Assembly: GCF_011397635.1 (NCBI RefSeq)
Contig: NC_064761.1
Coordinates: forward strand, 25,709,643-25,773,642
Origin: Epinephelus fuscoguttatus
Lineage: Eukaryota; Chordata; Actinopteri; Perciformes; Serranidae
Reading direction: 5' to 3'
DNA: 64,000 nucleotides
Part shown: piece after piece, positions 11,446 through 22,471 of the stretch
How the letters are laid out: the number at the start of each line of letters is the position of its first letter
Numbering within the stretch: the stretch's first letter is position 1
Made by a program: the position numbers and the translations under genes
Notes under the pieces: generated by a model
The model's input: the letters and a program-made list of their open reading frames with translations, nothing else
Database searches by the model: none
What the model was told of the DNA's origin: nothing

Positions 11446-13110
11446 GTCAAATGTCAATGTCAATGTCAGCTTTATTTATATAGCACCTTTAAAACAGCAA
11501 ACAGCCAACCAATGTGCTTTACAGTTAAAATAAGCAAAAACAACAACAAAGGTGAAAGACCCAATAGAAGTGACTGTACTCAACCAAAGGCCAAGGTGAA
11601 CAAGTGAGTCTTAAACAGTGATTTAAAATTTGAGAGGCTATTCGCAGTACGCACAGTCAATTGTAATGCGTTCCACAGAGTGGGAGCCGCGACTACAAAG
11701 GCTCGATCTCCTCTAGTTTTTAAGAGTGATTGAGGAACATCCAAGACCATCTGATTCGCCGATTTGAGGGCTCTGGAGGGCTGATGCAACTTAATAAGGT
11801 CAGAAAGGTATTCCGGAGCCAGCCCGTTCAGAGACTTAAAAACAAATAAAAGAATCTTAAAATCAATCCTGTACCTAACCGGAAGCCAGTGAAGTGAAGA
11901 GAGCACCGGAGTTATATGTTCGTATTTCTTTGCCCCAGTTACGAGACGAGCTGCTGCATTTTGAACAAGCTGCAGGCGGTTGCTTAATGCCGACGTACAG
12001 GGAGTTGCAATAATCTAAGTGAGAGGTAATAAAAGCATAGATGACTTTTTCTAGGTCTTTCTGGCTTAGATAGGGTTTAACTTTGGCTAGAAGCCTCAGC
12101 TGAAAAAAGCTAGACTTGACCACTGAGCTGACCTGTTTGTCTAGCTTAAAAGCACCATCAATAATCACACCAAGAATCCTAGCGTGGGATCCCATGTAAG
12201 GTGCTAGTGGGCCCAGGGAGCTGGCAAGGACCTGAACCAGATCAGGGCGACCGAACAGGACAACCTCTGTTTTGTTTTTATTTAATTTTAGGAAGTTTAA
12301 GTCCATCCATGTTTTAATGTCACTTACGCAGTTTAGCACGGCCTGAAGGGAATCTTTGGAAGGAATCTTTAACGGCAAATACACCTGCACCTGCACGTCA
12401 TCAGCAAAGCATGTGAAAGGGAATACCATGCTTCCTAAATATCGACCCCAGGGGTAGCATATAAAGGGAGAACAATAGGGGGCCCAGAACTGACCCCTGG
12501 GAGACCCCGCAGGTCAGAGGGGCCACTGAGGAGGAAAACTGCCCCATAATAACAGAAAAGGATCTGTCCGAGAGGTACGATTTAAACCAACTTAAAACAG
12601 TGCCTTTTATACCTACATAATGCTATAGGCGCGACAGGAGAATTGTGTGATCCACTGTGTCAAACGCGTTGTCAGGTCAAGAAGAATTAAAATGGCACAG
12701 TTACCAGAATCTAGGTTTAACAAAAAATCATAAAATTTTTTTAAAAGAGCAGTTTCCATGCTGTGAAGAGGCTTAAAACCAGACTGAAACTGTTCACAAA
12801 CCTTGACCCCTTTTAAAAATTCTTGGAGTTGGTTTAAAAACGACTTTCTCTAAAACCTTGGAAATAAAAGGAAGTTAGGAAATTGGCCTGAAATTAGCCA
12901 ATACAGAGGGATCCAAATGTTTCTTTTTCAAAAGAGGCTGCACCATGGCATGTTTAAAGGAGGATCAAACACATCCAGAACTGAGACACATATTTATAAG
13001 TTTTAAAATAAAAGACTCAACTGAACTGAAAACCTCTTTAAACAAACGGGATGGAATGCAGCCAGTTGGGCAGTTAGCAGGGCGTAAGTGTTCAACTGAA
13101 ATGTGTGGAT
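11446..13110 (-). mobile_element. 5'-truncated LINE (L2/CR1-like)
   Basis: About 1.65 kb on the minus strand is the 3' half of a non-LTR retrotransposon. Upstream of the longer open frames, translation gives broken reverse-transcriptase segments (a RPISN-like start, FQSGFKPLHSMETALL, PLTCGVSQGSVLGPLL-type block), then the catalytic CFADDVQ box, then the C-terminal HWLPVRYRIDFKILL and THLFTLAFG segments. The 3' end is AATAAAGC followed by tandem ACATTG units (11448-11475). This is the usual form of a dead L2/CR1-clade insertion. Confidence 0.85.
11580..12429 (-). pseudogene. LINE reverse transcriptase remnant
   Basis: Two overlapping frames make up the end of a LINE ORF2. The upstream frame (12429-11875) has the CFADDV motif, the reverse-transcriptase catalytic box, and continues through KTEVVLFG and HLDYCNSLYVG. 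The downstream frame (11906-11580) starts at SSLHWLPVRYRIDFKILL and ends THLFTLAFG, the normal C-terminus of this clade. A frameshift separates them near 11880-11930, between the LDYCNSLY block and the HWLP block, and the N-terminal half is missing. It is not expressed as a working enzyme. Confidence 0.8.
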
Positions 13111-14754
13111 ATAGGGAGTTCTAGAGCCTGGAATTGCATAGCACCAAACTGTGTGCGTGCTGGCCGTCATCTACTGTACATGATACACTGATTATGGATA
13201 AGTAACTCATACAACGCTATTGCAAAAAATCTGCACTAAATAAAGCAAAATAATAGGCTCACCTCAAACTCCTCTATGTGAACTGTGTAACTGCTCAGTG
13301 ATCAGGAAAGCCACCCTGATCGCTGAGGAACCTGCTCACCCCCGTCACCACTCCTTCCAATTACTGCCATAAGGCAGATGCTGCAAAGTCCCTCTGGCCC
13401 AGAAAAACATTTACAAGAATTTTAATATTTGTTTTAGATGTGCTTTGAATGTGAATCACATGGATTATTGAGCCTTGTCAAAGGAGAATTTCGGTCACCC
13501 TTCAGGGCCACGATTTGAAGTACAAAACATCAATTAATCAATCAATTAATCATCAATTAAAGTGATCTCAGATAAACTATAAATATAAATCATGACTTTC
13601 AACATTTTTGCCCCTTTACTGTTAAATGGTGATGAGTTAACTTCCCTTTTAAACTTTCATCAACACCTGTTACACACATCGGAAACACCAGCAACTTGCT
13701 ATACTGTTCTCAAGAAATCCTCCTGGGGTGTGAGTCAGTGATTCCACGGATAGGGGAGCTACTGACGATTTAGAAACACCATGTTGTTTACATGGGAGTA
13801 GACTCCTGGTATGAAAAATGACATATCTTTTCTCCTAGTTGGCAGACGCAGTCCTCTGGCACTGAGCATAAAGCAAAGGAAAGGAAGCCTGTTTCTATTC
13901 AGACGGAGGCCACGTGGTTTGATTGCTCTTTTAATGTTGCATTTTAGCCATTTAAACTGTTGATGGATTCTTTTTGGTACTCAAGAGAATCACAGGGAAA
14001 GTGGTACACTTTTCCTGATATTGTCATTCACCATCTGGTAGTGCAATGCACTCTGCACACATACAGCAGGAATTTCATGGAAATAAATGTTGACCCTAGC
14101 AGACCTTCAAAGTGATATTAAACAATGGCTGTGAAAAAATAAAATAAATAAACTAAGTTTCTGTATGGGAGGGATACATAATGACTTGCTTCAGGCTTAT
14201 TCAGATGGGAGCTGTGACTTTAATTGCTGCATAATATTTTGATGGAGGCTTATTGCAGGAAAGGGTGGACACTGATCCGATCTGACAGACGAATGCAGAG
14301 TGTTTACAAACTGGCATCCCCTTCACCAAATATGGGCAAATCATTTGGTAATTGTCTGGGCAAAATGAAGCCTGTTTTTTCACATAAACACAGGCTTGCT
14401 TTCTGTAATTAGTCGAGGAAAGGAATGACAATTGAGCATTTTAACCGTCACTTGTTTTGATGAAAGACCTCCTCTTCTACTGATGTTTTTGTCGGTGAGT
14501 TCCTTGTTTTTTGCTGAACTTGCACTTTAATCTAAATGTATAATACTTGTTGCATCAAGCTCTATCCTACAGTGATTTTACATAACATATTGTATACTTA
14601 AATTTGCACACTAGCCTTGCAATCCAGACTTCCAAAATGTAACCCATGGATTTATGCCAGCCCATCATCACCAACCCTTGTCCAGCAACAAGGGCATATT
14701 GTTTGGGAAATATCCTTCCCTCAGTTGTAACACAATGCTCGGATTAACATTTCA
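13111..14754. other. Gene-free stretch, nothing recognised
   Basis: No exon-like or repeat-like structure stood out apart from short ATCAATTA runs around 13530-13560. Confidence 0.5.
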
Positions 14755-15370
14755 TTGTACTCCAAAACCGTCATCAAGTTTGCTGACGACACAGCCTTCG
14801 TAGGCCTGATCACAGATAACAAAGAAAAGGCCTACCTGAGGAAAGTAGAGAACCTGACCCACCGGTGTCAGGACAATAACCTACTCCTGAATGCCAGCAA
14901 AACTACGGAGATGATGGTGTACTTTGGGAAGAAGCAGGGAAGGAATTACACCCTGCTTATATCACTGGGTCCTTGGTGGAGAGGGTGCTTGAAGTACCTT
15001 GGTGTCCACATCATTGAGGGCCTGACCTGGGCGCTGCTTACTGATGAAAAAATGGTGAAAAAATGCACAGCTGAGACTGTTCAATCTTGGACGCTTGAGG
15101 AAATTATGGATATCCCGTCATAACTTAAGTAATATGTACTCTTGCACCATTGAGAGAATCCTGATGAGGAAAATCAGAGCTTGGTACGGAAACAGCAGCG
15201 ATCAGGCCTGCAAGGCCCCGCAAAGAGTGGTTCATTCATCTGAACATATAATGGGCACCGCTCTACCCTGCCTAAAGGATGTTTACTCCAGGCACTGCAA
15301 AAAAATTAGGCCAAGAGAATCATTAAGGATCCCAAACACGCAGATAACAGCCTTTTCTTTCTGTTGAGGT
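14755..15370 (+). pseudogene. LINE reverse transcriptase fragment, family L-A
   Basis: The first frame (14755-15123) has KFADDTAFVGLI, the reverse-transcriptase catalytic box, then CQDNNLLLNASKT and LGVHI. A second frame (15095-15367) continues with MYSCTIERIL, AWYGN, APQRVV and LKDVYSRHC. Together these follow the order of a fish LINE ORF2 C-terminus, with a frameshift around 15100. The piece at 26438-26870 is from the same or a near family. It is dead, 5'-truncated and lacks the endonuclease domain. Confidence 0.75.
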
Positions 15371-15949
15371 CAGGAAGAAACCACCGGTAGTGACTCACTG
15401 GATGTAGATTGTGGCTATAAGCCTGCCACGTTATACCTTCCTTCTGTTATCAGTGTGTTACCATTTTCAAAATCCCACTTTGCTATGGGAAACAACCACC
15501 CCCCCAGCCAGCACTATTTTGCAAGAGCTCCGTCACGGCATCCTTTGTGCCACCCAAGATGACTGTGATTGGTTTAAAGTAAGAAAAACAGGACAGCGTG
15601 TTTTTTCCCCCTATAGCAGAAAGATGGATCTGTGATACTAGACCTTGCTCTAGTGCTGACACAGCCAGTGGCGTAAGACAGTTAAAAACAGGCCCCAGTG
15701 CATGCTACAGGAATCTAATTTAGGGACCTCTGCTACTTCTTCCTCCTGTGACTTGCAAACGACATGCTCAGCTCGTCAGTCTTGACAGATTTTGCGCTCG
15801 TACTAGCTACTGTATCATATCGTCTTGTCACATGATCAAGTAGACACTGGACATTAGGTAACATCCACATACATGTTACCCAACAATCATGTGTGTATTA
15901 TATGTTTATAAAATCTCTCTCCCACCCTCCCCATGGGGCTGGTGGTGTG
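15371..15949. other. Gene-free stretch, nothing recognised
   Basis: No supported feature. It lies between two LINE fragments of different clades and may include undiagnosed retrotransposon 3' UTR. Confidence 0.4.
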
Positions 15950-16450
15950 TCTTCCTCAAGCTCAGATCCTCTACCAGAGGTTTGGGAGTTTGAGGGTTCT
16001 GCGCGGTATCTTAGCTGTTCCTAGGACTGCACTCTTCTGGACAGTGACCTCAGATGTTGCACTTGGAATCTGCTGGAGCCACTCTCCCCGTTTGGGGGTC
16101 ACAGCCCCGAGTGCTCTGATTTTTGCCTTTACTCCCAACAACTTTTCTAGCTCCTCTTTCAGCCCGTGGTATTTCTCAAGCTTCTCGTGTTCCTTCTTCC
16201 TGATGTTGCTGTCACTTGGGATTGCTACATCAATCACCTCTTCTGTTGTTTGTTGATCAACACGATGTGTGGTTGGTTAGCCATCACCAGTTTGTCATTC
16301 TGGATCTGGAAGTCCCATGGGATCTTAGCTCGGTCATTCTCAACCACCTCAGGAGGTGTCTTCCATTGGGACCTTGGGACTTCCAGCCCATACTCAGTGT
16401 AGATGTTCCTGTACACCATCCCAGCCACTTGCTTTTATTTACAAAATTAA
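15950..16450 (-). pseudogene. LINE fragment with restriction-like endonuclease domain
   Basis: The minus strand gives two frames. The first (16428-16234) has VYRNIYTEYGLEVPRSQW, then IPWDFQIQNDKLVMANQPHI. The second (16237-15971) has IDVAIPSDSNIRKKE, EKLEKY, GALGAVTPK and LGTAKIPRR. These blocks match the C-terminal endonuclease of R2/R4/Dong-type non-LTR elements, where the PD...D...K pattern is catalytic. Here PD has become PH, and a 1-nt frameshift separates QQKR from VIDVAIP near 16237, so it is inactive. Clade within this group is not resolved. Confidence 0.65.
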
Positions 16451-16486
16451 ATACTTGTTCTATGTACACAAACTCTGAATAATATA

Positions 16487-18114
16487 CAGTGGTGGAAAAA
16501 AGTTTTCAGACACCCTTAAAATTTTACACAATCTCAAATATTATCATGAAATATTTGTGGAAGAATCTTTTTTGTGTTTCAAAAAGTGTGGCTGCATTAG
16601 ACAGATACAAACAAATACAAATTATATTTTTTTGTTTATTGTTTACAAGAAAAACTAACAAAACTAAATTCTTGACAGTTTCAATATGTCAGTTCTCAAC
16701 ATTATCGGTATGAAAGTCAACAAATAACAGAGAATGTGTTCAAAACTGAACAAAAAATAAATAAACCATCACATCATGAAATTAATATTTAGTAGTCCTG
16801 CCATTGGCACGTAGTAGAGCTCTAATCCTGGCTGGCATGTTCCCCACGAGCCTTTCACACTGTTGAGGGGTAATCTTGTCCCGTTCTTCTTGAATTACTG
16901 CTTTTCATTCTTTTAAATTCTTTGGTTTATGCTTTGAAACAGACCTTTTGATAATCCACCACAGATTTTCAATGGGGCTCATGTCCGGGGATTGAGCTGG
17001 CCACTCTAAGACCTGGATACTGTGCTCCTGCAGCCAAGTTCTACTGGCCTTGGATGTGTGGCAAGGGGCATTATCTTGTTGAAACATCCAGTTTTTACTT
17101 CGATGGAACAGTGCACGCGCAGAAGGGAGCATGTGGGTTTCGAGAATGGTACAATACTTGGTACAGTTCAATGTGCCATCACAGACAGTCAGATGACCAA
17201 CACCAGCAGCACTCATGCATCCCCAAACCATGATACTGCCTCCACCATGCTTGACAGTAGGTACTGTACATGCTGGAGATAATGCTTCGCCTGGCCTTCT
17301 GCGTACCCTCACATTAGTAGGAGGAAGATAAAGCTGGAAACTGGACTCATCTAACCACAAAATCGTCTTCCAATTCCTGGCTGTCCAGTTCTTGTGTGCC
17401 TGGGCCCAACGACGCCGGGCTAAGCTCTGTCTCTCATTGATCAGGGGCTTCTTGATAGCCTTGTAGGACCTTAAGCCATGATCTAAAAGTCGGCCACGTA
17501 CAGTGCAGGTGGAACACTGGACACCAGTTTGGTTTGACCATTGCTGCTGAAGCTCCTGTGATGTCATTTGGTGGTTTTGCCTGCACATGCGGATCAGGAT
17601 GCGGTCATTTCTTGCTGAAGAAACCCTTGGATGCCCAGATCTTGGTTCGTCTTCCAGGCTGTTGGTTCGTCTGTATTTCTGCAGAGTGTATCCAACTGCT
17701 GAAGGACTGCATCTGCACTTCCTGGCTATCTGGCGGCAGCTGTACCCTTCCTGGCTGAGAATCTTTATCTTCAGGTGTGTTTCCTGCGTTAGGTTCCTTG
17801 TTTTAGCCATTTTTGTGTCTGAAGAACTTTCAAATGTGCTGGCTTTATGTAGACACGAAGCTTGGCAACAAAAATTATGTCTTTTAATAAAAAGAACGAC
17901 CTTCATCACTGGTACCAAAATGACCCAATACTCAAAATTTCTTATGTATTTTTATGGAACCAATCAAGTTTAAGTTTTTAATGGCTTTTTATGATTTATT
18001 TAGTATTTTGGCTGTGACTGTACTAAAAGAAATTGCACTTGAAGACCTAAGAGTGATTCTTAATGCAATATTTCTCAAATGCATGGGGTGTCTGAAAACT
18101 TTTTTCCACCAGTG
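16487..18114 (-). mobile_element. Complete Tc1-like transposon, 1628 bp
   Basis: Terminal inverted repeats of about 29 bp: left starts CAGTGGTGGAAAAAAGTTTT, right inverse starts CACTGGTGGAAAAAAGTTTT, both running on to CAGACACCC. TA dinucleotides flank each end (16485-16486 and 18115-18116), the Tc1/mariner target duplication. One transposase gene fills the middle on the minus strand. Near-identical ends and a nearly open transposase point to a fairly recent insertion. It sits next to an older LINE fragment. Confidence 0.95.
16905..17810 (-). CDS. Tc1 transposase, DD34E, late premature stop
   Basis: The enzyme would bind the element ends and carry out cut-and-paste transposition into TA sites. 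I choose the ATG at 17810 (MAKTRNLTQ), because the in-frame ATG at 17918 adds 36 residues unlike the family. The N-terminal third (about 1-110) is the paired-like helix-turn-helix DNA-binding region, with GRPR-like SGHPR at 59-62. Catalytic residues are D154 (WLDESSF), D246 (FQQDNAPCH) and E281 (SPIENLW), with 34 residues between the last two, so DD34E. A TGA at 16905-16907 stops the frame after residue 301. The frame stays open beyond it for about 40 more codons to a TAA at 16782-16784, which would give 342 positions, close to the usual 340. The rest looks intact, so this is a recently broken or possibly still functional copy. Confidence 0.92.
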   Translation of the reverse strand: MAKTRNLTQETHLKIKILSQEGYSCRQIARKCRCSPSAVGYTLQKYRRTNSLEDEPRSGHPRVSSARNDRILIRMCRQNHQMTSQELQQQWSNQTGVQCSTCTVRGRLLDHGLRSYKAIKKPLINERQSLARRRWAQAHKNWTARNWKTILWLDESSFQLYLPPTNVRVRRRPGEALSPACTVPTVKHGGGSIMVWGCMSAAGVGHLTVCDGTLNCTKYCTILETHMLPSARALFHRSKNWMFQQDNAPCHTSKASRTWLQEHSIQVLEWPAQSPDMSPIENLWWIIKRSVSKHKPKNLKE

Positions 18115-18968
18115 TATATTTTTCAGAGTTTTTGCTCTGCTAATAAAGACAAAAGACAATCATGACGGAGATGGGTTTGCATTTTTGAGGACATACAGCC
18201 CTCAAATGGCAACATTTTTAATTTATTGTGAGGTGTTTTTTTTTTTTTTTATAAACACAGGTGTAGTTTCAAAGTGTCAATCGGATTCATTCATAAGCTG
18301 CCCCCCCCCCCCCAGCCCATGGGCCCCAGTGCACCAGACCAGCACTGAGAGACTCAGGAGGAGCGTCTGCCCTTAGACCACAAGGATCTTAAATGAAGAC
18401 CTATCTTATAATCCTATATTCACTATAACAGTTGTTTGTTTCAGTGCACAAATTGATAAAACTAACAGGATTACAGTTGTATTTTATATAATCTCAAGTG
18501 ATGAATTGGTTGGTTTGTTAATTGACTGGTTAATTTATTGTCTATAGGCAGCAGTAAGCCTAGTGTCTTTAACTGATAGAGGCAAGCTTGACATGTGGCT
18601 TATGGGAATTAATTGGAAGCGAACAATCATCACCTTAGTTGATTTCTATGTAACTCATATATTTACATACTGTTATTGTGCCTACAACCAGAGGAAGTGT
18701 TTGTATTCCAATATGTGGAGTGAAGTTATGGAACAGTCTGAATGTGGAGCTCAAGCAATGTCCAAGCACACACCAATTTAAATAAGGTATAAAGACAATG
18801 TAGTCAGGAAGCCCAGGGTTGAAGAAGGCGTTTCACATTCACCAGTTGTTCATAGGGATTAGTGTTTCTGTATTGGTAAATCTGTTTTAAGAGGAATCAA
18901 GTATACCATACTGACGCTCTGACCCCAGTTTGCACCCCATAAAACAGATTTACCAATACTGTTTTTCT
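18115..18968. other. Gene-free stretch with homopolymers and a 20-bp inverted repeat
   Basis: It contains a poly-T tract near 18238-18250, a poly-C tract at about 18301-18314, and a perfect 20-bp inverted repeat with arms at 18870-18889 and 18940-18959. No coding segment is supported. Confidence 0.6.
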
Positions 18969-19143
18969 TTTTAAGATTAAGATTTTTTGGGGCTTTAATT
19001 GATAGGACAGACTAGTGTGAAAGGGGGACAGAGAGAGGGAGTGACATGCAGCAAAGGGCCACAGGCTGGAGTCGAACCCGGGCCGCTGCGGCAACAGCCT
19101 TGTACATGGGGCGCCTGCTCTACCACTAAGCTACCAATGCCCC
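18969..19143 (-). mobile_element. tRNA-derived SINE, family S1, copy 1
   Basis: Read on the minus strand, the head is tRNA-like: A-box-like TAGCTTAGTGGTAGAGC, then the B box GGTTCGACTCC, followed by a CTGCATGTCACTCCCTCTC body and an AT-rich tail. It is flanked by a 17-bp direct repeat, ACCAATACT(G/A)TTTTTCT, at 18952-18968 and 19144-19160, with one mismatch, consistent with LINE-mediated insertion. The same family is at 32333-32524. Confidence 0.88.
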
Positions 19144-19160
19144 ACCAATACTATTTTTCT

Positions 19161-19890
19161 GAAATTAACAATGTATTAACATGTAAACACAAGTATATAC
19201 TGATAGAATAACATATTGTATATGTACTACTACTACTACTACTATGTGTACTACTGTCACATGTTCACTTATTTAGATATAAAGAGATAGCAGGACAAGT
19301 CGATGAATACACATAGATTATAAGGCAAAGACAATTGGTAGAATATATGTACTTGTAAGTCACGGATAATTAGTTATTTGTATTATATACTTAAATGGGT
19401 TTTTGTGAGATAGATATTTGGTACTTACTGTTATGCATGGGCGTTTTTGTGTGATAAAGTTAAATGGTAATAACAATGGCAGATTTAGAAAAGTCTTAGG
19501 TACAGGTTTATCTATAGGCTATAAGGAAGATGTCCGTTTCATTGTACTCAGTGACCTATGGAGAAGGGGTGGGATTTAATAAGTTTATACTTCCTCCCAC
19601 TGCTTAATGTGTAAATAAAGGTAAATATACACTGATAATTGCTTTTGATTATTCTTTTCATTATTTCTAAATATTACTTTCTGTCTGTCTGCTTGTTTGT
19701 ATGGTCATGCCTTTTTTTACACACTAAATAAATATCAAATATCATATACATCAAAATATTGTTATACAAGTTCTGATGAAGTTCTTGATTTTGTGTTTAT
19801 ATAACGGATTTAAAGGCAGTGCGATGGCACCAGAACTCTTGCATCAGTACCGTGTTCACTTCCAGGACTTCAACTGAAATAAGTCTTGGC
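19161..19890. other. Gene-free stretch upstream of the claudin
   Basis: AT-rich, with a short (ACT)n run near 19227-19243. No coding segment or clear repeat is seen. It may hold distal regulatory sequence, but nothing in it is diagnostic. Confidence 0.5.
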
Positions 19891-20204
19891 TGTTATTCTT
19901 GGCACATGTGTGACCTCGGGGTCCTCTCCACCAGCTTCACTTTAATTTTTTCCTTCTTCTCAGAATAGTCAGCATTTACCGCCATGTATTAAGTGGTAAG
20001 ACTGATAAGACTTCTCAGGAAAATCGCATCCCATCATCCACCGCAGGTGTTATTCTTGGCACATGTGTGACCTCGGGGTCCTCTCCACCAGCTTCACTTT
20101 AATTTTTTCCTTCTTCTCAGAATAGTCAGCATTTACCGCCATGTATTAAGTGGTAAGACTGATAAGACTTCTCAGGAAAATCGCATCCCATCATCCACCG
20201 CAGG
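19891..20204 (+). repeat. Perfect 157-bp tandem duplication
   Basis: Unit 1 is 19891-20047 and unit 2 is 20048-20204. Reading base by base I find no difference between them. Each unit carries an E-box-type CACATGTG (19903-19910 and 20060-20067) followed by TGACCTC. The unit ends create CAGGTG E-boxes at 20044-20049 and 20201-20206. It ends about 40 bp before a TATA-like box and 242 bp before the claudin start codon. Confidence 0.95.
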
Positions 20205-20241
20205 TGGAGTAGAGGTCTCACATGCGTCACGCGCCTTGGAC

Positions 20242-20249
20242 TTTAAATA
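20242..20249 (+). promoter_or_regulatory. cldn1: TATA-like box of the claudin gene
   Basis: TTTAAATA lies in a GC-richer stretch about 200 bp upstream of the ATG. A start site about 30 bp downstream (near 20275) would give a 5' UTR of about 170 bases. The core promoter role is inferred from position and sequence only. Confidence 0.5.
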
Positions 20250-20445
20250 GAGAGCGCAGAGGAGCGCTCGTATAACGGTCCTTAGAGCTGCGAGGAGGCA
20301 CCTGAGAGGAGATCGACTTTAAGTTTATACGACTTCAGCTGCTTCTGTTCGCTGTCAGATTTTCTTTGGCTCAGTTTCCGACCAAGCACTCGGACTTTTT
20401 TTTTAACTGATTACGGTCTTCCCGCTCTGCTGTTATCCGGATACG

Positions 20446-22117
20446 ATGGCCAGCTCTGGGCTGCAGCTCCTCGGGTTCCTCCTCTCTCTGATCGGTCTCG
20501 CCACCACTGTTGCTGCAACTATGATGGTTGAATGGAAGAAGCAGTACCAGGGCAAGTCGCACCGCATCTACGAGGGCTTGTGGATGAGCTGCAGTGGCAA
20601 TGAGAGAACAACCTGTGAATTTCACCAGTACCTCTTGAAGCTGCCAAGTAAGTTTTTTTTTTTTTGTATCTGCATCTCCTCTAAAAACCAGACACTGCTT
20701 GCTGAGATATCTTCCACTTATAATAATGTACTATAATTAGCCAGAAGTGCGTCTTTGTTGTGTAAGCTCTCTGAATTGACCTCATCTGACTTTATATTCA
20801 TATAGGGTCATAGAGGGGTTTATTTTTTATTGCATATTTTGTAGAATTATTATCTTTATTTGCTGTTGACAAAGTGCAAAGTTGAAACTTAAAGAGTAAA
20901 CCAAAAAAGACTGCACAACAGTCATACATTTTGTTACAGATAGATGCAATATGAGTAATATTCAGTCTCTAAGATCATCTCCAGCTATCACAGACTGTAT
21001 CAGTGAGAGGCTTACTGTATATATGTACCAACATTCCCACTTCTGCTCCTCCAGCTGAGATCCAGGCCACCAGGGCTGTGATGCTGATCAGCATCTTCCT
21101 CTCCACTGTGGCGCTGTTGGTCTCCACGGTGGGAATGAAGTGCACCCGCTTCATGGACGGCAAACCTGAGAGCAAATCCTTGACAGCAATGATCGGAGGA
21201 ATCATGTTCATGATTGCAGGTGTGTTTAGCAGCAACAAACCCTGATGGGCTCTCACAGGCTACATAATATGTCAAGTATAGTGTTTTCATAATGTTCATC
21301 ATCACTGATCACATTTTAAATTTTATTTTTGTATTCAAAATACAAAAAATACACCACAAAACCAGAGTTATACCATTTGATTTCATTCAGTTTTATTTAT
21401 ATAATCCAATATGACAAATCATAATTTGCCTCTGGGGGCTTTGCAACATATTACACCCTCTGACCTTTGACCCTCACAGCAGAAAAACTTCCTAAAACAA
21501 AAAACCTTTAATGAGTGGAAATCTGGAGAGACCTCAGGAAGAGCAACCTGAGGAGTGATCCGTCTCCCAGGGCAGAAAGATATGAACAGAAAAGCAATTA
21601 TTAAATCATGAATGCCATTTTTTATACAACCATGAAAAGATTTCATCCTAAAAAAAATTCTAATGGCACTTTTAAAGAACATAAGAGCTGTTTTAAACTA
21701 TAGAAATAAGACCAAACCAAAGCACAACAAGAACAAAATACCACAAACATCAGTAGTCACAAGAGAGTGCACATTTTGTGAACATTTCTGCAGAAATATC
21801 ACCAGCCCCATCAGAGTTAGAGCTCGTATAGGTCAGTCTAATTCTCTTTATCCTCCATTTGTACTTTCTGCAGTCATTTTTTCACCATTAAACATATTCA
21901 AGAGTCTCTCCCTAAAACAAATAAGCAAAATACAAAAGCAGAAAACATATCTGAAAGAACAGGTTGTCAGAAAAAAATATTAGGATTTAAATGAGCGCTT
22001 CAGTGATGAACAATATGATGTGGTTTTTTTTTGTTCAGGTTTACTGACCCTCATCATAACCTCCTGGTACGTCAAAATGATTGTTCATTACGTCCACGAA
22101 TCCCATCGCCTGCAGAG

Positions 22118-22173
<56 letters not shown>

Positions 22174-22471
22174 AAGTGCTTAATTTTCATTTGAAAGTGG
22201 TACTGTAAAACTAAACTGACATATGCGCATACATACATGTTTACATGCAGATACACATAGATATACACACGTGCATCTAAACATGTCTGTTTTCCTCCTC
22301 AGCTTTGAGTTTGGTAAGGCCGTGTTTGTCAGCTGGGCTGGTGGCCTCCTCACTATGGCTGGCGGTGCCTTCCTGAGCTGTCGGAGATGCTCGCGGTCTC
22401 AGTCGAATGGCTCCATCAGCTCCAACCAGCTCCTCGCCACCAACACCCACTCCAAGTCCAACTACGTCTAG
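20446..22471 (+). CDS. cldn1: Claudin, best match claudin-1; four coding exons
   Basis: Claudins are four-pass membrane proteins that build tight junctions and set paracellular permeability. Exons are 20446-20647, 21055-21219, 22039-22117 and 22303-22471, all with GT/AG borders. The joined frame gives 204 residues. The first extracellular loop has the family signature W30, G44-L45-W46, C49 and C57. R74 stands before the second membrane span. Membrane spans are near 8-27, 75-95, 113-133 and 156-175. CxC-type palmitoylation cysteines are at 175 and 178. The tail ends KSNYV, whose final YV is a PDZ-binding motif for ZO proteins. Length is slightly below the 211 of human CLDN1. The ATG is fixed by the start MASSGLQLLGF, close to the usual MANAGLQLLGF. 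The next gene, p3h2, in the same orientation, supports claudin-1 over other claudins. Introns are 407, 819 and 185 bases. Confidence 0.93.
21380..21600. repeat. LINE-type 3' UTR repeat inside claudin intron 2
   Basis: TTTTATTTATATAATCCAATATGACAAAT starts a stretch with landmarks TTGCCTCTGGGGGCTTTGCA, ACCTCAGGAAGAGCAACCTG and GATCCGTCTCCCAGG. I recognise this order as a very common fish retrotransposon tail. It lies wholly inside intron 2 and does not touch the splice sites. Confidence 0.55.
22118..22171 (+). repeat. (AC)n microsatellite abutting a splice donor
   Basis: The intron 3 donor GT at 22118-22119 runs straight into about 25 AC units. The 185-base intron is therefore roughly one third repeat. 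Confidence 0.9.

Noticed and set aside
17022..17973. + strand frames opposite the Tc1 transposase
   Set aside because: They are antisense shadows of a clear DD34E transposase.
18969..19143. Genuine tRNA gene
   Set aside because: It has A- and B-box-like segments but also a SINE body, tail and target duplication, and cannot fold with a proper acceptor stem. A sibling copy occurs at 32333-32524.
20371..21305. Minus-strand frames over claudin exons 1 and 2
   Set aside because: Antisense shadows of claudin coding sequence.
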